Shown here in pieces: positions 1-10,900 of a stretch of 64,000 bases of DNA. This DNA is from Bacteroidota bacterium (GTDB taxonomy: Bacteria > Bacteroidota > Bacteroidia > Chitinophagales > Chitinophagaceae): NCBI GenBank assembly GCA_018266575.1, contig JAFEAE010000025.1:120714-184713 (forward strand). The letters are read 5' to 3'. The notes under the pieces were generated by a model. The model saw nothing but the letters and a program-made list of their open reading frames with translations. It was not told the origin of the DNA and searched no databases. Every line of letters begins with the position of its first letter. Within the stretch, counting starts at the first letter, position 1. Both the position numbers and the translations under genes were made by a program.

Positions 1-2
1 AC

Positions 3-998
3 CCTCTAATTGCAGAAGGCTATGAAGTACAAAATATTTTGTCTGATTCAGCAATCCGCTATATCAACATTTTTTATTTTTTTAAATTAAGAAAGATCAT
101 CCGGCAAAATAATGCAACGCACATTTTGCTGGAACACCCGTATTACGGATGGCTTGGTGTATTACTCAGGAAATTTTGCAGGGTAAAACTGGTTGTCCAT
201 TCACATAATATCGAAAGCCTTCGCTGGAAATCACTTGGAAAGTGGTGGTGGAAAATTTTGTGGTACTATGAAAGGTTCACGCATCGTAATGCCGACTATA
301 ATTTTTTCATTCATGAAAATGACAAAAGATATGCAACCGATGTGTTCGGCATACATGGCGATAAATGCATCATTGTTACTTATGGAATTGAATGGAATAA
401 TATACCTTCAAAAGAAGATGTAATATCTGCAAGACAGCAATTGCGCAACCTTCACTCTATTAGTGTAGGTGAAAAAATATTATTATTTAACGGGGCATTT
501 AATTACAAGCCCAATCTTGATGCACTAAAAAAAATTTTCGACATTATAAATCCTGTGTTGCAGCAAAAAAACAATTTCCGCTATCGCATATTAATCTGCG
601 GCATCGGAATTCCTGAAGAAATCATGCAATCATCATACCCCAATATTACTATTGTGGGTTTTGTGGATGATGTGAGCTTATACTTTAAAGGCACGGATGT
701 TTTTCTTAACCCTGTAACAGAAGGCGGGGGAATAAAAACAAAATTAGTAGAAGCATTGGGATACAATGCAAATGCCGTATCTACAGAAAACGGTGCTATT
801 GGAATTGATACCGGTTATTGCAATGGCAAATTAATGGTCAGTGAAAATGAAGATTGGCAAATGTTTGCAGATTTAATTGTAAAAGCTTCAACGTATACAG
901 CAGATATAACTACTACATACTTTGAACATTTCTTTTGGGGAAATACTACAAAAAAAGCTGCAGCATTTATTGCAGAAAGTGATTATAATGCTTTATAA
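3..998 (+). CDS. Glycosyltransferase, GT4-like (5' end outside window)
   Basis: The reading frame is open to the left edge, so the true start lies outside; about 331 residues are visible. The C-terminal half has the GT-B donor-site pattern: a Gly-rich turn followed by E-x7-E (EGGGIKTKLVEAL), preceded by a VGFVDD segment, as in family 4 glycosyltransferases. The visible N-terminal part holds acceptor-domain features such as LLEHPYYGW and VHSHNIES. By family it would transfer a sugar from a nucleotide-sugar donor at the cytoplasmic membrane, probably for surface polysaccharide; the substrate cannot be read. It converges on the GT2 gene that follows and overlaps its 3' end by 16 bp, so neither has its own intergenic terminator. 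The TTG at 39 is an internal codon, not a credible start. Confidence 0.85.
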   Translation, partial: PLIAEGYEVQNILSDSAIRYINIFYFFKLRKIIRQNNATHILLEHPYYGWLGVLLRKFCRVKLVVHSHNIESLRWKSLGKWWWKILWYYERFTHRNADYNFFIHENDKRYATDVFGIHGDKCIIVTYGIEWNNIPSKEDVISARQQLRNLHSISVGEKILLFNGAFNYKPNLDALKKIFDIINPVLQQKNNFRYRILICGIGIPEEIMQSSYPNITIVGFVDDVSLYFKGTDVFLNPVTEGGGIKTKLVEALGYNANAVSTENGAIGIDTGYCNGKLMVSENEDWQMFADLIVKASTYTADITTTYFEHFFWGNTTKKAAAFIAESDYNAL

Positions 999-2002
999 AA
1001 AAAAGGCTTGTTTTTTATTATAGTAACACCAAGCCTTAATAATGAAAAAATATTCCTGCAATACCCACTAAACTGTGTAAACGAGAACCTGCTTTTTTTC
1101 CCCATTAATAATTTTGCAACGATCAAGCCAAGAAAAAAAACAAGTATTTCTATACTATAAAAAAATAACATAACCAGGAACCATAAAACCCCATATTGCT
1201 TTCTGATCCTTACGAAATTTGAAACGATCAGTTGTAATCCTTTTTTATCATAAATATTATAGTAACTCTTATCATCCGAATTAAATGTACCTGTTGCTGT
1301 TGAACCCATAATATGAACCACCTTGCATTCACCAAAAATGCAAAGTTTGCCGATTTTTTTTAGGCGGCTGCACCACTCTGCTTCTTCTGCATACAAAAAA
1401 AAATCTTCATCCATCAATCCTGCTTTTTCAATTGCTGCTTTTTTTACCATTAAAAAAGCCCCGTTAATCCAATCTACTTCAACCAAAGAATCTGAATCAG
1501 GTAGATTTGGCTTTTTTATTTTCAATGAGCCTCCAAGCCACTTAACAAATGCGCCAGTATAAGGGAGCGGCAATAAATAATTCAATCCTCCCCGAACAAA
1601 ATAATTGCCAGAAATCTGTGGACTTAAGTCCGCATTTAATAATTGAACCCCGGAAGCAACATACTCAGACGATTTAAAAAGCTGAAAACATTTTTCTAAT
1701 GCATTATCCAGTATCAACGTATCTGAATTCAACAATAGCACTGTGTCTGATTTAGATTGCCTGATACCTTCATTATTTGCTCTTGCAAACCCTGAATTAT
1801 ATTTCATATCGACCCATATCACATGCGGATGTGATGCAAGAATCAATTGTTTGCTATTGTCGCCCGAATCATTATCCACGACGACGACTTCAAATGAAAT
1901 TTTTTTTGTTCCTGCATAAACAGTATCCAGGCAATTAATTATTAATTGCGGTGTTTTATAATTTACAATTATTATAGATAAATCAGGAGGCTGCTGCATC
2001 AA
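983..2002 (-). CDS. Glycosyltransferase family 2 (rhamnosyltransferase-like)
   Basis: 339 residues. The N-terminus is a GT-A fold: SIIIVNYKT, then VVVDNDSGD, then the metal-site region LLNSDT. An ExxWCSR segment (EEAEWCSRLKK) around residues 205-215 is typical of WbbL/RfbF-like rhamnosyltransferases. A hydrophobic stretch near residues 270-305 (YGVLWFLVMLFF and following) should anchor it to the inner membrane. With the neighbouring GT4 gene it suggests the end of a cell-surface polysaccharide cluster lying left of the window. The donor sugar is inferred only from family resemblance. Confidence 0.88.
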   Translation of the reverse strand: MMQQPPDLSIIIVNYKTPQLIINCLDTVYAGTKKISFEVVVVDNDSGDNSKQLILASHPHVIWVDMKYNSGFARANNEGIRQSKSDTVLLLNSDTLILDNALEKCFQLFKSSEYVASGVQLLNADLSPQISGNYFVRGGLNYLLPLPYTGAFVKWLGGSLKIKKPNLPDSDSLVEVDWINGAFLMVKKAAIEKAGLMDEDFFLYAEEAEWCSRLKKIGKLCIFGECKVVHIMGSTATGTFNSDDKSYYNIYDKKGLQLIVSNFVRIRKQYGVLWFLVMLFFYSIEILVFFLGLIVAKLLMGKKSRFSFTQFSGYCRNIFSLLRLGVTIIKNKPFFYKAL

Positions 2003-2080
2003 AAAAACTTGATTTCAAATCTTATTTAGAAATTTGAAATTATACAAACTTGTAATTATAGCACAATTATTATTTTAATA

Positions 2081-2110
2081 AATAAGGGCTGCATAAATAC
2101 AGCCCTTATT
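2081..2110 (-). terminator. Hairpin terminator downstream of the LamG lipoprotein gene
   Basis: Perfect 11-bp stem (AATAAGGGCTG / CAGCCCTTATT) with an 8-nt loop, about 100 nt after the stop of the LamG gene. On the minus strand it is followed by an A/T-rich tract rather than a clean U run, so efficiency is uncertain. Confidence 0.6.
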
Positions 2111-2213
2111 TGAATTTGTAAGCTAATAGGATAAGGTTCAGGATATCTTATAAAGATTAGGTTTAATGGCCTGTGGTGTACTAAATTTTTTTTACCGCAT
2201 AATAAAAGATTAT

Positions 2214-3131
2214 TTAGTAAACTATATTTTTCCCTACCCGGAGATATTTTGTTCTAAGGATATCTAATGCTTCTACCTGCTGGTTAGTAATTGCTTTATT
2301 ATAAATCCTCACTTCATCAATTACCCCATTAAAATAATATGGAAATATAGTTGACTCATTTCTACCAATGAATAAATCGCTTGTATTCGGAGTAAATGAA
2401 ACAGTTCCTGAATTGGTTTGAGTGCTAATCAAAGCTCCATTTACGAAAAACCTGGATTTCGATCCATCATAAGTATATGCGATCGTATACCATTCATGTT
2501 GCCTCAAAAAAAGGCTATCATAATCAGAGCCTGTTGCCTGGCTGGTATTCCAATCTCCATATCCGCCATAAAAAAACTCGTGTGCTGTATCAGCTGTAGG
2601 CGTACAACTACTTGAACCTACGAGAGAGGGGTCATCAAAACGTAAGAAATAAAATCCATTAATGTTGTCTGTTGGTGCGCCTTTGCCCAATATCTGATTT
2701 ATATGGCAGTTACCCGAATAAAATCCGTTCACCTTAACGATGGCAAATAGTGTGATATTATTTGGGTTAATACTCGCACTATTTGCTACCTGCATATAGC
2801 TGGAAGAACCATCAAACAAGTAGGCATTATTTGGATTACCGAAGCGGTCCGTTGTAGCTGTGGCATTATTAAAAGTGATTGCATTGCCATGACCACTACT
2901 ATCATTCAGGTTACCACCTATAAAATTATAGTAAGCTACCAATCCGTCTGACAGGTTAATCAGGGTATCAACAAGAGTTACGGTGTCTTTAACAATTGTA
3001 GTATCCCTTACTGTAATATAACTTGTATCATGAACAGTTTGAGTTTTTGTACATGAAGTAACTGAAGTACCAAAGAACGCGAAAATCATAAGCGTAAATA
3101 GTATTCCTGCAAATAATCGTAAAAAAGTCAT
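2214..3131 (-). CDS. LamG/concanavalin A-like domain lipoprotein
   Basis: 305 residues. The N-terminus is a lipoprotein signal: a hydrophobic run ending in SVTSC, with the lipid-modified Cys at residue 27. A Thr/Asp-rich linker follows with repeated DT steps (VHDTSYITVRDTTIVKDT), then a LamG-type jelly roll from about residue 65 (GLVAYYNFIGGNLNDSSGHG) to about 290 (NGVIDEVRIYNKAI). These domains usually bind carbohydrate or protein at the cell surface. No catalytic domain is attached and no T9SS C-terminal signal is evident. The gene stands alone, with a hairpin downstream. The ligand is unknown. Confidence 0.85.
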   Translation of the reverse strand: MTFLRLFAGILFTLMIFAFFGTSVTSCTKTQTVHDTSYITVRDTTIVKDTVTLVDTLINLSDGLVAYYNFIGGNLNDSSGHGNAITFNNATATTDRFGNPNNAYLFDGSSSYMQVANSASINPNNITLFAIVKVNGFYSGNCHINQILGKGAPTDNINGFYFLRFDDPSLVGSSSCTPTADTAHEFFYGGYGDWNTSQATGSDYDSLFLRQHEWYTIAYTYDGSKSRFFVNGALISTQTNSGTVSFTPNTSDLFIGRNESTIFPYYFNGVIDEVRIYNKAITNQQVEALDILRTKYLRVGKNIVY

Positions 3132-3261
3132 GTTATGGGGTTTTATTAAAAATTGGTTACGGAATTATTAATTCTGAAATTTAGAAAACATAAATTATTT
3201 TATACTCAGAAGTTAATAAGTGTGTTGAAAATGCCTATAAGTGTGCAATTTGAATGGAAGA

Positions 3262-4014
3262 TTATTTCAATATATTAAATCTTGATAGGAATTCATCCTT
3301 ACGCCGAACAGCAACATCGATCAAAATACCATCTTTCATTTCTACATAACCACCTCTGCCACGATGATATTTTTTTATTTGTTTGAGATTAACGATATGT
3401 GAATAATGGATCCGGTAAAATATATTTTCAGGGAGTATCATTTCATATTCCTTAATATTCTTTGAAGTGATTATTTTCCCGTGTTCGGATGTAAATACAT
3501 GCGTATATCCTCCACTTGCTTCACAACGTATGATATTTTCTGTAGCAATAAAAATCAATCCTTCTTTGGATGGCATTGCAATTTTCTTTTTTGACTCATC
3601 TTTTCTTTCCATATTTTGCAACAGGTTTTGCAGCTCATAGTTAGCATGCCTGGAATTTATGCGTTCTGTTGCCTTTTCAACAGCCATCTTAAGTTCATGA
3701 ATACTTACCGGCTTTAAAAGATAATCAACTGCACTATACTTAAAAGCTTTTAATGCATATTCATTGAATGCAGTTATAAAAATTATTTCGAAGCTTACTG
3801 GCATTAACTTATTCAGCAAATCAAAGGCATTACCATAAGGCATTTCTATATCTAAAAAAACAAGTGATGGTTTGTATTGCTTTAATACATCTTCAGCTTC
3901 CTGCACGTCTTTTCCTTCTGCAACAACATTAACTTCCGGGCAAAATTCAGCAAGCATTCTTTTTAAAATGCGGATATTTTTTGGCTCATCGTCTATTATA
4001 ACAACGTTTATCAT
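3262..4014 (-). CDS. LytTR-family response regulator
   Basis: 250 residues. The receiver domain (1-120) has the acidic pair D8/D9, phospho-acceptor D55 (FLDIEMP) and the conserved Lys in LLKPVS. The LytTR DNA-binding domain spans about 145-248 and includes the FYRIHYSHIVNL segment. The start codon overlaps the stop codon of the upstream sensor kinase in an ATGA arrangement, a sign of translational coupling, so the two are a cognate pair. LytTR regulators commonly control surface and extracellular functions; the target here is not visible. Confidence 0.95.
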   Translation of the reverse strand: MINVVIIDDEPKNIRILKRMLAEFCPEVNVVAEGKDVQEAEDVLKQYKPSLVFLDIEMPYGNAFDLLNKLMPVSFEIIFITAFNEYALKAFKYSAVDYLLKPVSIHELKMAVEKATERINSRHANYELQNLLQNMERKDESKKKIAMPSKEGLIFIATENIIRCEASGGYTHVFTSEHGKIITSKNIKEYEMILPENIFYRIHYSHIVNLKQIKKYHRGRGGYVEMKDGILIDVAVRRKDEFLSRFNILK

Positions 4015-6974
4015 GTCTTTGAATAGAATTTAAATGTATGTTCTAACGGAAAAGAAATAATTACTTCCGTGCCTAATCCCTCGTGCAATTCATTTTCAAG
4101 ATCATTGATCAGAATTTTAATGGCCGGAGAATGTGTTTTATTAAACATCTCTATCCTTTTGGCGGTCAGCTCCATTCCCTTTGATTGATATTCGATCGGG
4201 ATTTTACTTTTATACTCATGTGAAAGCCTGCGTCCTATACCATTATCCGAAATATTAACAGAAAGGGTATGTTGATCTTTTATTATTTTAATAATGATCT
4301 CTCCTTTATCATCATTACGATAGCGGACACCATGACGTATTGCATTTTCTACATACGGCTGTAAAATCATCGGCGGAATATAGTATTCTTGTTTATTGAT
4401 GTTTTCTGTTATTATTTTAAAAGAAAATTTATTCTCAAAACGGCGTTGTTCAAGTTCCATGTAAATAACCAGGTAATCAATTTCGTCTTCCAGATTAATC
4501 GTTGGTTTGGAAGAATTATCCAGAGTTGACCTGATTAATCGGGAGAATTTTGATATAAAATCGTTTGCGCCTAAGATATCCCTGTCGATCACATAATGCT
4601 GAATAGAATTTAAACAATTGAAAATAAAATGAGGGTTCATCTGGCTTTTTAAAGCCATTTGTTCCAATTCAGCAATTTTGGTAATCGTATCCGATCTGTC
4701 TTTTTCTCTTTTTTGAATTACCCGGATCCTATTATTAACCAGGTGCCAAATAATATAACTACACAACAGGAAAAGTAGCGCTCTGAACCAGTTTAGTTCC
4801 CATACTAGTTTTGAAATGGAAAAATGAACAGATACCAAATTGCTTTGTACTCCAAATTTGTTGATAGCTTTTAATTGCAATTCATAATTCCCCGACGATA
4901 ACGAGGGGTAATTCAATGATAAATCGGTAGTTCTTTTCCATGTTGTATCCAAGCCAAGCATCCGGTATTCATAAACAATTTTACCGGCTGATTTATAAGA
5001 GATACCTATATATTGAAAAATGATGTTGTTATCAGAATGTTTCAATATAAAGTCATTGGAGTCTGCAGGCTTGTGGATACCTGAAACTGTAATGCCTGTA
5101 ATTAACAAGTTGCAGATCGATTTTTTAAAAATCTTGGTATAGTCAAAGTAAGAGAGGCCTTCAGGTGTGCCCGCATAAACTTCGTTGCTATCTACATAGA
5201 GTGCATTTATTATATCAGAGTTCAGCCCATCAGCACTTGTGAATTGAACTATATTATAACGCCCATCTATAATCGAAATCTTATTCAACCCTTTATCAGT
5301 ACCAACCCAGATAACATTCGAAGAAATAAAAATATTCCGGCAAATATTGCTTGTCAGCCCATCTTTTTCTGTAATGTTACTTACAAGTCGATCGTTTTTA
5401 TATCCAACCAATCCTGCTCCGTTCGTAGCTATCCAGATAATACTGTCGTTCGATTCTGCTATTCCGTTTATTCTGTTGTGCAGTGCTTTTATACTATCGC
5501 CGAGGTAAATTTTTTTATTAGTTGTTGTATTGATCTTATGTAAGCCATTAATCGTTCCTACATAAATGAATTGATTTTTTTTATAAGAACAGGTTGACCT
5601 ATCCGGCCAGATAAGATTGAGATTGAGTGGTGAAATCTTTGTGGTAGTGCTAATGGAAAAAACAGATTGGGCAGTACTTACCAGCAAACTGTCTGTACCA
5701 TAAGGATAAATCGATTTCACTGAATAAAAAAGCAACGAATCACGTATTCTATTTTCATGCAAAAAAAACAGCCCGTTATCAGTTCCTGCAATTATATTTT
5801 GCCCATGATTTTTTATCCGTATTGAAGTAATCCTTCCACGGGTAGATCCACTCCATATTTTTGAAGAATTAATTGTTCTGTTGGCGGAATTTATTTTCCA
5901 TAAATAAAAATTATCTGACCCGGCATAAATAATGGAATCATTTTTCTGAATACAAAAAACTGATTTTGCCTGTTCTTTTGAAGAGTAATTAATAAGACCA
6001 CCTGGAGGTAAGCGGTAAACCCCTTTGCCCATTGTGCTAAACCATAAGTTATCCTCGGTGTCCTGAGTAACGGAATTAATTGCCTGATGCAGTACAAAAG
6101 TATCTGTAATCTTCCTTGCTTTAATATTGTATGCATATGCCTCATCAACCGTATTAAAACTAATTACACTGTCGTTAACATCAGATATTTTTATAAGCCC
6201 ATGTGATAAATTTATTGTTGTTTCGCCCGGGTCACGTTCTTTATATGTGATATATAAACGGTTTTGGTGCAGCAAAATTTTTAACTGGGGGGATTTGTAA
6301 ACAAGTTCATCTTTATCAGGTAATTGATCATCCAGTTTGATTAAAGAATTACTTGTTGTTTCATTTACTTTAACTATAAAGCGGGTGTGGTCTTTTTCAT
6401 CTTTCGTTTTTTTAATCAATACAATTTCAAAATTTTTGTACAAGGCCCTGTCAACACTGGAAACATCGAAGGGGTAACCTTCAAAATTTGAAATATTTAT
6501 CATTTGGCCATTAGCTTTAATTATATAGACGTTATATCTTTCCGTAATAATGATATCTCCTTTCCCATTTTCAGCTACATACACTATTTCTGAAGTAATA
6601 TTAATTTGCTTTAACAGGGAATCATTCTGGTTGTTATGTATTTTACCTTTCCAATAATAACAAATTGAATTCCGGAATGGGGTAATCCAAATACGGTTTT
6701 TGGAATCAACAAAAAGATTTACTATCTCATTGTCTGGCAATCCATCATTAGTATAAAAGTTTTTGAAATGAGTACCATCAAAACGGCTTAAACCTGTTTC
6801 TGTCCCAAACCACAAAAAGCCATCTCTATCCTGAACGATAGCATATACGGTTGAGCCTGCAAGGCCATCTTTCACATCATAATGAACATAATTATATTCC
6901 TGGCAAAAAACAGAAAATGCTAAAAGCTGAAATAACAACAGAACGAAAAACTTATATGAAGCATTAGCTATCAT
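4011..6974 (-). CDS. Two-component-propeller sensor histidine kinase (LytS-type kinase core)
   Basis: 987 residues: signal peptide (1-24); a periplasmic beta-propeller of Reg_prop repeats, for example DRDGFLWFGTETGLSRFDG at about 50 and SNVIWVGTDKGLNKIS near 550; a Y_Y_Y domain at roughly 640-715 (ISYKSAGKIVYEYRMLG); one membrane helix near 722-742; then a His_kinase/HATPase core. The phospho-acceptor is His782 in MNPHFIFN, and the ATP-binding N box reads PYVENAIRHG. This architecture is typical of Bacteroidota sensors that read an extracytoplasmic ligand. The overlapping LytTR regulator is the partner. It lies 10 nt after the end of a GT2 gene downstream of sprA, so its signal may relate to the cell surface (inference). 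Confidence 0.93.
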   Translation of the reverse strand: MIANASYKFFVLLLFQLLAFSVFCQEYNYVHYDVKDGLAGSTVYAIVQDRDGFLWFGTETGLSRFDGTHFKNFYTNDGLPDNEIVNLFVDSKNRIWITPFRNSICYYWKGKIHNNQNDSLLKQINITSEIVYVAENGKGDIIITERYNVYIIKANGQMINISNFEGYPFDVSSVDRALYKNFEIVLIKKTKDEKDHTRFIVKVNETTSNSLIKLDDQLPDKDELVYKSPQLKILLHQNRLYITYKERDPGETTINLSHGLIKISDVNDSVISFNTVDEAYAYNIKARKITDTFVLHQAINSVTQDTEDNLWFSTMGKGVYRLPPGGLINYSSKEQAKSVFCIQKNDSIIYAGSDNFYLWKINSANRTINSSKIWSGSTRGRITSIRIKNHGQNIIAGTDNGLFFLHENRIRDSLLFYSVKSIYPYGTDSLLVSTAQSVFSISTTTKISPLNLNLIWPDRSTCSYKKNQFIYVGTINGLHKINTTTNKKIYLGDSIKALHNRINGIAESNDSIIWIATNGAGLVGYKNDRLVSNITEKDGLTSNICRNIFISSNVIWVGTDKGLNKISIIDGRYNIVQFTSADGLNSDIINALYVDSNEVYAGTPEGLSYFDYTKIFKKSICNLLITGITVSGIHKPADSNDFILKHSDNNIIFQYIGISYKSAGKIVYEYRMLGLDTTWKRTTDLSLNYPSLSSGNYELQLKAINKFGVQSNLVSVHFSISKLVWELNWFRALLFLLCSYIIWHLVNNRIRVIQKREKDRSDTITKIAELEQMALKSQMNPHFIFNCLNSIQHYVIDRDILGANDFISKFSRLIRSTLDNSSKPTINLEDEIDYLVIYMELEQRRFENKFSFKIITENINKQEYYIPPMILQPYVENAIRHGVRYRNDDKGEIIIKIIKDQHTLSVNISDNGIGRRLSHEYKSKIPIEYQSKGMELTAKRIEMFNKTHSPAIKILINDLENELHEGLGTEVIISFPLEHTFKFYSKT

Positions 6975-6983
6975 TTGCCAGTA

Positions 6984-7922
6984 TTAGATTTTTTTAAAGT
7001 AAATAATAAAACTTACCAGCATAAAAAATTTAGAAAGGGGCCCGGTTTTCAAACACCACAAAGGGAGCCTGTTTTGAAAAGCAATGATTTTCTTAATTAC
7101 CAAAGGCGGTTCCCCGGAATATCCGTTTTCTGAAATATCGCGCAAACTTCTTACACTAAGATTTCTTAAGAACCGCCAATATCCATCGTATACAAAAATA
7201 TTGCTGAGTTGTGCGGCCCCTATCTTATCAAGTAAATAAAAACTCTCCGGGATCTCTACTTTTTTCACCCGAAAAACCTGCTTTGTAACCTGTAGCGAAC
7301 CCAAACCTACATTAACTAATTCTTTATTGATATAAACAGGTTTTGCTGCCTTTATGTAACGCATATAAAATTCTATATCGACAAGCCATTTGAAATTTTT
7401 ATCATAATAAATCTGTTTGTCATTTTTATGGATCACAACACTCGGCGGCCCGATAACATTTTTTGCGAAAAGCGTTACCGGGTTTTTCCTGATCATTTTG
7501 TACCTGAAAGAATTGATGAAAACAGGTTCCTCCTTATTCTCATCCAAATAAATATTCCGGTAAGCAGAGAAAAAAAAAGAGGAAGCCGGATTATTGTTTA
7601 TTGCATCAACAAAATATTGCAGGCTGTTTTTGGCGCTGAACCAATCATCATCATGCATTAATTTTATCCAATCCCCTTTAGCTTTCCGGATTGATTCGTT
7701 CCAGTTTTCGGGTGTGCCTAACTGTTGGGTATTTCGATAATAGGAAATAGAGAAATTTTTTTTATAAAAATTGCAAAGGTTTTCTACTTCGTTTCCCGGG
7801 CTGTCGTCTGTTACAATCACTTCAAAATTTTTGAAGGTTTGTATAGCAACAGAATCAAGTAAACGTTTCAGGAATTCTGTCCGCTTATATGCCGGTATGC
7901 AAATGCTGATAAGAGGGGCCAT
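6984..7922 (-). CDS. Glycosyltransferase family 2
   Basis: 312 residues from the preferred ATG at 7922 (MAPLISICIPAYKR); an upstream in-frame start would add 14 residues unlike the family. The GT-A core shows SICIPAYKR, VTDDSPG and the DxD-like MHDDDW segment, which bind the nucleotide-sugar and metal. The C-terminus is hydrophobic (FFMLVSFIIYF). It lies 51 nt after the end of sprA on the same strand, with the sensor kinase immediately after. The acceptor is unknown; glycosylation of a secreted or surface product is possible but not shown. Confidence 0.88.
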   Translation of the reverse strand: MAPLISICIPAYKRTEFLKRLLDSVAIQTFKNFEVIVTDDSPGNEVENLCNFYKKNFSISYYRNTQQLGTPENWNESIRKAKGDWIKLMHDDDWFSAKNSLQYFVDAINNNPASSFFFSAYRNIYLDENKEEPVFINSFRYKMIRKNPVTLFAKNVIGPPSVVIHKNDKQIYYDKNFKWLVDIEFYMRYIKAAKPVYINKELVNVGLGSLQVTKQVFRVKKVEIPESFYLLDKIGAAQLSNIFVYDGYWRFLRNLSVRSLRDISENGYSGEPPLVIKKIIAFQNRLPLWCLKTGPLSKFFMLVSFIIYFKKI

Positions 7923-7973
7923 AATAAAAAACTCATCAAATATAACAGATAATGATTTGCACAATAATGAATA

Positions 7974-10900
7974 TTATGGTGCAAGCGATATCCGTATCTG
8001 CAAACCTCCGCGTGTTGTGGTAATTGGCGGTGAGCTTGAGATTTTTGGTTCGGTTCGTCGTTGATCAAAATAGAATTTTACATTGATGCGGTTGCTCAAT
8101 ACATAATCTATCGAAGGTGAAATAGTAATCACTTTCTGGCCGCCTGTAGGCAATGCTGCTGTTTGATCGATGTACGTATTTGCGGTGACATCATCCCGAA
8201 TACTAACATCAAGCCGTATCGTTAATTCGTTATCTAATTTTTTTGATGGTGCAGTTTTTCCAGGCAATTTTAAATTGAACGGAATTGGCAGTCCTTTTTT
8301 CTTCCAACCTCCCCCAAATGTAAATTCGGTAGAGCGCTGTTCCGTCATCTGATAGTCTATCAGGCTTAAACTCAGCATCCTTGATTTATTGAACCCGATG
8401 ATCGCCTGCATGCGGTTCACAAACGTCATATCCAATTTCAGCAATGGAGAGAATTGTTCACTGATCGTAATATTCGGCACTGCATAAAATGGAATAAAAT
8501 TTCCTGAAGCAGTATCAATAAACCCGGGGTATCGTATCCCTAACGGATCCTGGTACAACAGGGATGAACCGAAGCTTCCCATGCTCAATGTGCTTGAGTA
8601 TGCGTGAGTAAGCGTAAAATTTGTAAATATCTTATCAAAACCGGGAAGCTTACTTAATCCTTTGTAAGAAATGTTCCAGTTGGGTTTTGGTAAATAGCCA
8701 CCAAAAGGATTTGTTTTGATACCGGAATTGTATTCATTGACCAGCGCAATGTTCTTCGGGCTTTTGCCTGTGTATGCAGCAATAAATGCCGGGATTAAGA
8801 CATCCTGCGAATATTGCCCATAGCCTTTATAATATCCGTCTGTTCCTTGTATGCCTGAATATGGATTGTCTGAGCCCAAGCGCTTTGAAATGATCGACCG
8901 GTAGCCTTCAAACTTCTGGAAGGTTTGAGAAACCTGGTCGGCCCTGTTCTTTTCAAACAGTGTTTTAAATGAAATAAAGCTTATACTGAATGTTCCGCTG
9001 CTATATTGATTAAGATGTGCATAGCCGCCACTTCCCGTCGTGTCTTTAAAAAGCTCGGAATATGCCTTGCCCAACGTTTTATTAAAATTCACATCGATAT
9101 TAAAATCGCGGAAAGGTTGTACCTGAGCAGTTATGTTCAGGGTTTGATTATACGTTTGCTGGTTTTGGTTATTCAATGTTGTATCATGAGACATTAGTCC
9201 CTTTTGTGCAAGCCTGTCAACAAAATTGAAATCTGGTTGCTTTCCGAAGACGTAACCCAAACCGGGCTCATTTGTTTTTGGATCCATCCCAAGAAGTTTG
9301 GTACTGTCCATATATCCGTAAATCATCGACGAAGAATTTTCCGAATAATTAATGCTTATTCGTTTTACGGAAGTAATAAGGTGCCCTACAAATTTTACCA
9401 ACGGATTTAATTGGGGTAATTCATTCGGGTCTTTTTTCTTTTTATTTAAACTGTCTGTTTTATTTTTTGCAAGGTTAGGCTGATTTTGCGGAGCAGGTTT
9501 TTGCTGCGTATTTCTTGGTTGTTGTTTTGGATCCAATGCACGAAGCCACCGCCATTTGCTATACAACCGTGTAAAATCAAGCTCACCGGTTGCACTTTTT
9601 TGTTGCGTGTTTTGCAAGATATTTCCCTGAGAAATAGCCAACCGTGATGCTGCCAGCCAGCCATAAGTTGCATTATAACCTACTCTGAAATTCGTCCAGT
9701 CGAGTAGCGGGATTTTATTTGTTGGCAATGTATAACTGATGTTTGCTGTTTGCTGATAAGAAAGGTTTCTTCCTCCTTTCCAGAAATTACTCCACATTTT
9801 TTGACGGCCTTGTTTGTTCAGGCGCCCGCTATCTTCATCTACCACGGCAAGGTTTACAGCAGAAAAATCAAGGTTCAATGATTTAGTTAGGTCCCATCGC
9901 AATGCATACGTCCGGTTGAAATTAAAATATTTGTTGAATGTTTCCGGCAACTCATCTTTCGGCCCGCCTATGTTCCGCGAACGGTACGCGCCGAATTGCC
10001 GGTTAACATCTGCACGGAAACTCAACAGGGTCGGCATCGGGTTAAAATTAAGGTCTTTCAACAGGGTAAACCATGCCGATCGTGATTTTACACGTTTCTT
10101 CAAAGGCTCCCAGAATTTTGGGGCGTGATTATAATTATAACCAAGGCTTCCCTTATAATTTTTCAATTGGTCTTCTATCGCTAATGAGTTGTGATGTTCG
10201 GAATTCGTATACGAATAACTGATATCGAAATTTTCGATACTCCATAGTTTCAGTTTTTTTGCGGTGAGATTATTCTTTCTCACGTTCGTAAAATTCAATG
10301 TTGTTATTGTAGTTGCGTCAACTGCCTGTTGTTTGATAGAATCCCGCTGGCTTGCAGGTGCAGCTTTCAATTTGTCTGCTAACGTTACATCAAGATCAAA
10401 CGGATCGTATTCGGGCTTGCTGGTAATTTTTGAAATACTTGCATACGTAGGAATAGAGATAGCTGCTTTTTTAGGAAGAAATTTTCCGAGTTCAAGGCTT
10501 GTTGCTGCATCAAACTGAGTAGTGTTATCAAACGATCGTTCGTTGATATGCTGATCGATACTTCCAAAACCGGCAGACTTATGGCTTCCTGAAACATAGA
10601 CTGTTCCGAGATCGGCGAGTTTTACATCTACCCTTCCTACTGCGGCCCAACCACCTTTGTCATTTATCTCGGATAACCGCAATTCATCAAACCAAACTTC
10701 AGTGCAGACATAATTTGCAGAAACGTTTTGTACACCAAGGAAAAATGTTTGCACCTGGCCGAGATTAGGATTTCCTAAGATAGCATACGATCTTCCGTCG
10801 GGATCGGTTTCACGGTAATATACATTCGAAGCAACAGCGTTATTGCGATCCAGTTTTAGTTGAACCAGTTTATTCAGGCTCAAATTAAGGCTATTCGAAT

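Noticed and set aside
39..41. TTG at 39 as the start of the first glycosyltransferase
   Set aside because: The frame stays open to base 3 with family-like sequence, so the gene begins outside the window.
1323..1562. Plus-strand ORF inside the GT2 gene
   Set aside because: Shadow of the glycosyltransferase in another frame; the GT2 motifs decide the strand.
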